Positions 60,560 through 64,000 of a DNA stretch of 64,000 nucleotides are shown here, one piece after another. The notes beneath the pieces are model-generated. The model was not told the DNA's origin. It did no database searches and saw nothing but the letters and a program-made list of their open reading frames with translations. Every line of letters begins with the position of its first letter. The first letter of the stretch is position 1. Source of the DNA: Leclercia adecarboxylata (GTDB lineage Bacteria > Pseudomonadota > Gammaproteobacteria > Enterobacterales > Enterobacteriaceae). The position numbers were made by a program, and so were the translations under genes. The stretch is from NCBI GenBank assembly GCA_002360945.1, contig DERO01000033.1, positions 28,295-92,294 on the forward strand. The letters run 5' to 3'.

Positions 60560-60799
60560 ATGACGAAAACCAATGTGCGCATTGGCGCATTCGAAATCGA
60601 TGATGCCGAGTTAAACGGCGATACGCAGGGCGAACGAACGTTAACTATCCCCTGCAAGTCTGACCCCGATCTGTGCATGCAGCTCGACGCCTGGGATGCA
60701 GACACCAGCGTCCCGGCCCTTCTCGATGGCGAACACTCCGTACTCTACCGTGAGCACTACGATCACACTTCCGATGCCTGGATCATGCGCCTTGCCTGA
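60560..60799 (+). CDS. yebV: YebV protein
   Basis: A 79-residue acidic protein matching E. coli YebV (78): VRIGAFEIDDAELNGDTQGE then LTIPCKSDPDLCMQLDAWDA. In E. coli it is RpoS-associated; function unknown. ATG at 60560 with GGAGAG upstream. Confidence 0.92.
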   Translation: MTKTNVRIGAFEIDDAELNGDTQGERTLTIPCKSDPDLCMQLDAWDADTSVPALLDGEHSVLYREHYDHTSDAWIMRLA

Positions 60800-60808
60800 T
60801 CCGGAGAG

Positions 60809-60835
60809 AACCCGCCCGCAGGCGGGTTATTTGTT
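60809..60835 (+). terminator. yebV terminator
   Basis: Stem AACCCGCC/GGCGGGTT, loop CGCA, followed by ATTTGTT. Confidence 0.65.
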
Positions 60836-60902
60836 ACGTATTTCCCCCTTCCGTGGATCATCCCCTACAATATTAATACGATAGTGAATGCTGAGGGGCA
60901 TG

Positions 60903-61094
60903 ATGTACGCACTGGTGCTGTTTATTTGTTATCTGGACGCGGGTTGCGTAGACCTGGTCGTGGATGTTTATCGCACCGAAATTCAGTGCGAGGCTTCGAT
61001 GGACGATCAGCGGATCCGCCACGGCGGCTGCTACCCGGTTGAAGATTTCGTCGACGGCTTCTGGCGTCCGGCCCAGGAGTATGCCGACCTCTGA
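60903..61094 (+). CDS. yebW: YebW protein
   Basis: A 63-residue protein identical in length to E. coli YebW, with four cysteines (YLDAGC, IQC, GGC and conserved GFWRPAQEY). Function unknown. ATG at 60903 after GAGGGG; a second ATG just before is also possible. Its stop codon directly abuts the pphA stop. Confidence 0.92.
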   Translation: MYALVLFICYLDAGCVDLVVDVYRTEIQCEASMDDQRIRHGGCYPVEDFVDGFWRPAQEYADL

Positions 61095-61739
61095 TTACTG
61101 CAGCTGCGCCAGGGTCAACGATCCGCCAAACACCGCCCCGGTGTCGATATAGTGCAGGTTCAGGCAATCAAACCGCTTATTTAGCGGCGTATGACCAAAC
61201 CAGAAGTGATCTGCCCCTGCGATCCCCTCCTCATGTCCGTTTATCAATTCCCGCAGGCGATCCCTGTCCCACAGAATACTCTGCTTCACCACCGGTTTAT
61301 CCCATTCATACTGCGATGACGGGTAATCGGCATGGGCAATCACGTTCACGCCGTTGGTGCAGGTGATTTCGATAATCCACGGCAGCGTTTCGCAACGCCT
61401 GAGCAGCGCGAGTGCCTGCTCTCGCTGTTCACCCTTCAATTCGGCAAACCAGACCCCACCATTCATCAACCACAGCCCAAAGCTGTTAGTATGCAGGGCA
61501 TCCAGCGCCATCTGTTCATGATTGCCGCGCACCGCATAAAACCAGTTTTCATTTAATAGCTGTAGGCATTTCACGCTATCCGGCCCCCGATCGATCAGGT
61601 CGCCGACGCAAATAAGTAAATCCTCATACGGATTAAGATGTCGCTGCTTTATTTCCTCCATAAGCAGTTGATAACAGCCGTGAAGATCGCTTACCACCCA
61701 GACGTGTCGCCAGTTGTGACCATCAAGTTTTAGATACAT
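61095..61739 (-). CDS. pphA: Serine/threonine protein phosphatase PphA
   Basis: A 214-residue PPP-family phosphatase. The metal and catalytic motifs appear in order: SDLHGC, GDLIDRG, GNHEQM, HADYP and FGHTPL. E. coli PphA dephosphorylates phosphoproteins after heat shock and misfolding stress. ATG at 61739. Convergent with yebW with no base between. Confidence 0.93.
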   Translation of the reverse strand: MYLKLDGHNWRHVWVVSDLHGCYQLLMEEIKQRHLNPYEDLLICVGDLIDRGPDSVKCLQLLNENWFYAVRGNHEQMALDALHTNSFGLWLMNGGVWFAELKGEQREQALALLRRCETLPWIIEITCTNGVNVIAHADYPSSQYEWDKPVVKQSILWDRDRLRELINGHEEGIAGADHFWFGHTPLNKRFDCLNLHYIDTGAVFGGSLTLAQLQ

Positions 61740-61804
61740 AGCGCCTCCTCAGGATCAGTATAGCCCCTGCGGATGCCCTACTGATGAGACGTTAAAGGCG
61801 CCTG

Positions 61805-61831
61805 GTTTAATAACCTCAATCGTTATTAAAC
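61805..61831. promoter_or_regulatory. Perfect inverted repeat upstream of the VirK-like gene
   Basis: GTTTAATAAC (61805-61814), spacer CTCAATC, GTTATTAAAC (61822-61831). Ten-base arms with 17-bp centre spacing look like a dimeric repressor or activator site. It lies between pphA and the virK-like gene, about 86 bp before the latter. Confidence 0.55.
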
Positions 61832-61916
61832 GAAGCGGAAATAAAGGCTTAGCAACGGTTAAATGATTTTCCGATGACCTTTAAGATAATTGCAGAATTA
61901 TAAAGAGGTCATCATC

Positions 61917-62864
61917 GTGTCAAATACTATCCTGCCTGCTGAGGTACCATACGCGCACCGTTCTTCCGTTATTCTCGCTCTGGCGAAAGGCGATCTTACG
62001 CCCGGCCCGCTGTGGCAGAAACGCGATTATCGGCTGAAATTCTTCCTGCGCACCCTGCTGTTCTGGTCCTCGACCACCCGCATGCTGGATACGATCTCCC
62101 GTCGCGATGATTTTTCTTCCTTGCTGAAGGCACAGCCAACGTTGCCGGTGAAAACCCAGCGCCAGTATCTCACCCGCGGGCTGACGGCCGGTGAGCGCGC
62201 AGAGGCGATCCTGCACCATTACGCCTGGATTGATGCTCTACCGGATAGCGGCCTGGCTCATCTCTTAACCAGCCCGACGCCGCTTCCGCTGCTGCAGTTC
62301 GCCACCAAAGAGGACATCAGCTATACGATCTCTGCCACTTCAGCGGTGAAGGCCGAACGCGAGGGTGAAACCACGCTCTGGTTACGCGCCGGGGACAATA
62401 CCCTGTTGGCGAGCCTGACCTTTAGCGTCGTCGGGGAAAACGGGCGCAGCGCGCTGGTGATTGGTGGCCTGCAGGGGCCGCGCCGGGATGTCGGCCGGGA
62501 GACGATCAAAAATGCCACCCGCGCATGCTATGGCCTGTTTCCGAAACGTATTCTGCTGGAAGCCGTGTTCAATATGGCGAAGCAGTCAGGTATCAGCGCC
62601 CTTTATGGTGTCAGCGATGAGGGCCATGTCTTCCGCGCCTTGCGTTACCGCTTGAGCAAAGGTCGTCATCTGCACGCCAGCTATGATGAGTTCTGGGCTT
62701 CAGTGGGCGGCAAGCAGGACAATGCCTTCCGCTGGGCACTGCCATCGGGCATGGAGCGCAAATCGCTGGAGAGCATCGCCAGTAAAAAACGCGCCGAATA
62801 CCGCCGTCGTTTTCAACTGCTGGATGAGATCGAGCAGGCCATCCGCACCCGGTTTTGCCGCTGA
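61917..62864 (+). CDS. VirK/YbjX family protein (DUF535)
   Basis: A 315-residue DUF535 protein. Conserved features include TRGLTAGERAEAILHHYAWI, the beta-strand-rich LLASLTFSVVGENGRSALVI, GGLQGPRRDV and HASYDEFWASVGG. VirK of Shigella and Salmonella and E. coli YbjX belong here; they affect virulence-protein export or antimicrobial-peptide tolerance by an unresolved mechanism. GTG at 61917 follows AGAGGT; the ORF can be extended to a TTG at 61890 but without a ribosome site. Not present between pphA and sdsR in E. coli K-12. Confidence 0.88.
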   Translation: MSNTILPAEVPYAHRSSVILALAKGDLTPGPLWQKRDYRLKFFLRTLLFWSSTTRMLDTISRRDDFSSLLKAQPTLPVKTQRQYLTRGLTAGERAEAILHHYAWIDALPDSGLAHLLTSPTPLPLLQFATKEDISYTISATSAVKAEREGETTLWLRAGDNTLLASLTFSVVGENGRSALVIGGLQGPRRDVGRETIKNATRACYGLFPKRILLEAVFNMAKQSGISALYGVSDEGHVFRALRYRLSKGRHLHASYDEFWASVGGKQDNAFRWALPSGMERKSLESIASKKRAEYRRRFQLLDEIEQAIRTRFCR

Positions 62865-63020
62865 TACTTGCTTTCATCGGTAACAGGCAAAAATTTAACA
62901 CAAGCGCTAAAAAGCGCTGGACTTCCGCCGGGCGTAGTGTGGTATGGTTTAACGAAGAACAGAGGATGTTGCCCATCTGTTAAAGTCCGCAACAGGAAAA
63001 TGCGTTTACTTTCAACAGAT

Positions 63021-63123
63021 AAAAAGAGACCGAATACGATTCCTGTATTCGGTCCAGGGAAATGGCTCTTGGGAGAGAGCCGTGCGCTAAAAGTTGGCAT
63101 TAATGCAGGCTAAGTCGCCTTGC
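63021..63123 (-). ncRNA. sdsR: Small RNA SdsR (RyeB)
   Basis: On the minus strand the RNA starts GCAAGGCGACTTAGCC and ends in a ten-base stem GACCGAATAC/GTATTCGGTC followed by CTTTTT; the middle carries GCACGGCTCTCTCCC. It is nearly identical to E. coli SdsR (104 nt), an Hfq-binding sRNA that represses mutS, tolC and ompD-type mRNAs in stationary phase. A sigma-S-like -10 CTATTCTT is at 63129-63136, six bases upstream of the 5' end. Confidence 0.93.
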
Positions 63124-63211
63124 ACTTTAAGAATAGATGACGACGCCAGGTTTTCCAGTCCGCAGCAAAAGTGGCCTGAAAAAAAGCGTCAGCCTGTCCT
63201 TAAACACAAAA

Positions 63212-63249
63212 ACCGCAATGCTTCCGCAGAGAAGCCTGCGGTTTTTTTT
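63212..63249 (+). terminator. SraC terminator
   Basis: Outer stem ACCGCA/TGCGGT enclosing GCTTC/GAAGC, followed by eight Ts. Confidence 0.85.
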
Positions 63250-63459
63250 ATTGGAAGCTGTAGCCTGGCAGCGCCTGTTTTCCTCGAATGAAGCACCCGC
63301 ATATTTGCCCTTCGCTTACGATCAACACCCCGCCCGGTTTCATACATAACCTAAATATTTCCCTTCTGATTTCTCTTCAAAACTAATGACAAAACCTTAT
63401 CTAATGTCAATAAATGTAAGGAAAGGTCAACCTACTATGCGCCTCGCATCGATAACAGT

Positions 63460-63476
63460 GTATCTAAAATAGATAC
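63460..63476. promoter_or_regulatory. Palindrome upstream of the repeat protein gene
   Basis: GTATCTA-AAA-TAGATAC, perfect seven-base arms, 24 bases before the GTG start of the repeat protein. Candidate operator. Confidence 0.4.
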
Positions 63477-63500
63477 AACAAAATTAATGAAGGTAGCAAA

Positions 63501-64000
63501 GTGTTTAAAAAAACAGCTGCCGCTGTAACGGTTTCTATGTGCCTGGTCTCTGGCACAACCTATGCCGGTAATACTGATGGTAAAGACCTGACTCAAGCCA
63601 ACGCGGCAGCAGGTTTTAGCTGGTGGAGACGCTGAGATTAACGCTCAGAAGCAAGCTGAAGCCGATGCAAAAGCGGCAGCGGCAGCCCGTGAAGGCGAAG
63701 CGCTGACTAAAGCGAACCAAATGCGTACCCGTCAGCAGGAGCAGGCGGGCGGTGTTGCTGAGGTGAACGCACAGATCCAGGCCGAAGCCACCCGCCAGGG
63801 CGAAGCCCTGACCAAGGCCAACCAGATGCGTACGCGTCAGCAGATACTGGCCGGCCGTGCAGCTGAAGTGAATGCCCAGATCCAGGCCGAAGCCGCCCGC
63901 CGAGGGGAAGCCCTGACCAAACCCAACCAGCTGACGCAGCTGCACCCGATGCAGGCCGGGCGACACGCCGATGTATATGCCCAGAACCAGGCGGAAGCAG
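63501..64000 (+). pseudogene. Frameshifted secreted protein of 35-residue repeats (runs off the window)
   Basis: A GTG at 63501 (AAGG nine bases upstream) opens a signal peptide (VFKKTAAAVTVSMCLVSGTT then YAG) and a start of GKDLTQAN. The frame then hits TGA at 63633. From 63601 the next frame continues in full agreement with the repeats (TRQQVLAGGDAEINAQ) to the window end. Inserting 11 bases after the Asn codon at 63600-63602 restores one frame and exactly one repeat register, so an 11-bp deletion (or 11 plus multiples of 105) explains the break. I do not recognise the family; repeats are Ala/Gln/Glu-rich and predicted helical. Unprocessed as shown, the product is a 44-residue peptide. Confidence 0.7.
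63688..64000 (+). repeat. 105-bp (35-residue) tandem repeats in the secreted protein
   Basis: Units begin at 63688, 63793 and 63898 with the pattern RxGEALTKANQMRTRQQ, a variable three to five residues, AEVNAQIQAEA. Units 1 and 2 are nearly identical in protein; unit 3 is diverged (TKPNQLTQLHPMQAG) and continues past the window. A partial unit precedes (63601-63687). Confidence 0.85.

Larger units (their letters stand above)
62983..63249 (+). ncRNA. sraC: Small RNA SraC (RyeA), overlapping SdsR
   Basis: The plus-strand RNA complementary to all of SdsR. In E. coli SraC is about 250 nt, starts roughly 38 nt left of the SdsR 3' end and extends about 100 nt beyond its 5' end. The same geometry here ends at a strong hairpin with eight Ts (63212-63249). 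The 5' boundary is inferred. Pairing of the two RNAs leads to mutual RNase III cleavage in E. coli. Confidence 0.7.

Noticed and set aside
61806..61820. PhoP box for the VirK-like gene
   Set aside because: GGTTTA is present once, but the second half at the proper spacing is missing; the sequence is better described as a perfect inverted repeat.
62897..62930. AGCGCT-AAAA-AGCGCT hairpin after the VirK-like gene as its terminator
   Set aside because: No U-run follows, so I did not list it as a terminator.
63616..63966. 116-codon minus-strand frame with LVGFGQGF-type repeats
   Set aside because: Its apparent repeats are the reverse complement of the plus-strand 35-residue repeats; the plus strand has a signal peptide and ribosome site.
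63688..64000. Possible CRISPR array
   Set aside because: The 105-bp units have no separate spacers and code for a regular protein repeat.

Overview
The window is a contiguous stretch of enterobacterial chromosome. Gene order across most of it matches the Escherichia coli K-12 map around treA-ycgR-emtA-ldcA-cvrA-dadXA-ycgB-fadR-nhaB-dsbB-minCDE-rnd-fadD and then yeaY-tsaB-yoaA-pabB-sdaA-yoaE-manXYZ-mntP-rlmA-cspC-mgrB-kdgR-htpX-prc-proQ-letAB-rsmF-yebVW-pphA-sdsR. High GC, strong codon bias, REP-type intergenic repeats, a second FtsI-like penicillin-binding protein between rlmA and cspC, and an HpaX-type permease point to an Enterobacter/Lelliottia/Leclercia/Kosakonia-like member of the Enterobacteriaceae rather than E. 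coli itself. The species cannot be fixed from the sequence alone.

Layout. Positions 1-6000 are accessory: the 3' end of a 4-hydroxyphenylacetate-type permease, a decayed Icd-like reading frame flanked by repeats, a divergent NepI-like exporter and AraC regulator, a lone phage-type Rha/KilAC antirepressor, and a probable two-gene unit of a DUF1264 lipoprotein with a lactonase-like metallo-beta-lactamase-fold enzyme. Positions 6100-25000 hold cell-envelope and housekeeping genes: trehalase, the flagellar brake YcgR with a sigma-28 promoter, murein enzymes EmtA and LdcA, an antiporter, D-alanine catabolism, FadR, NhaB, DsbB, MinCDE and RNase D. Positions 25000-45600 carry FadD (with a FadR site), TsaB, the YoaA helicase, PabB, serine deaminase, a CSS-EAL phosphodiesterase, the mannose PTS under CRP and Mlc-like sites, the manganese exporter MntP behind its riboswitch, RlmA, the extra PBP and YobF-CspC. 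Positions 46100-62000 hold a second MBL-fold hydrolase, MgrB with a PhoP box, KdgR, YebQ, HtpX with a heat-shock promoter, Prc, ProQ, MsrC, LetAB, RsmF and PphA. The end (61900-64000) is accessory again: a VirK/YbjX protein, the overlapping sRNAs SdsR and SraC, and a secreted protein of 35-residue repeats whose frame is broken by what looks like an 11-bp deletion.

Functional links: FadR (17145) should act on fadD (26859 operator). DsbB and the periplasmic CSS domain of PdeD are linked in E. coli. YcgR and PdeD are both c-di-GMP proteins. HtpX and Prc are both envelope proteases; ProQ lies just upstream of prc in the same direction. LetA and LetB overlap and form one lipid-transport machine. 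Most transcription units end in clear hairpin terminators, many of them bidirectional between convergent genes. No rRNA, tRNA, CRISPR array, complete insertion sequence or replication origin was seen.
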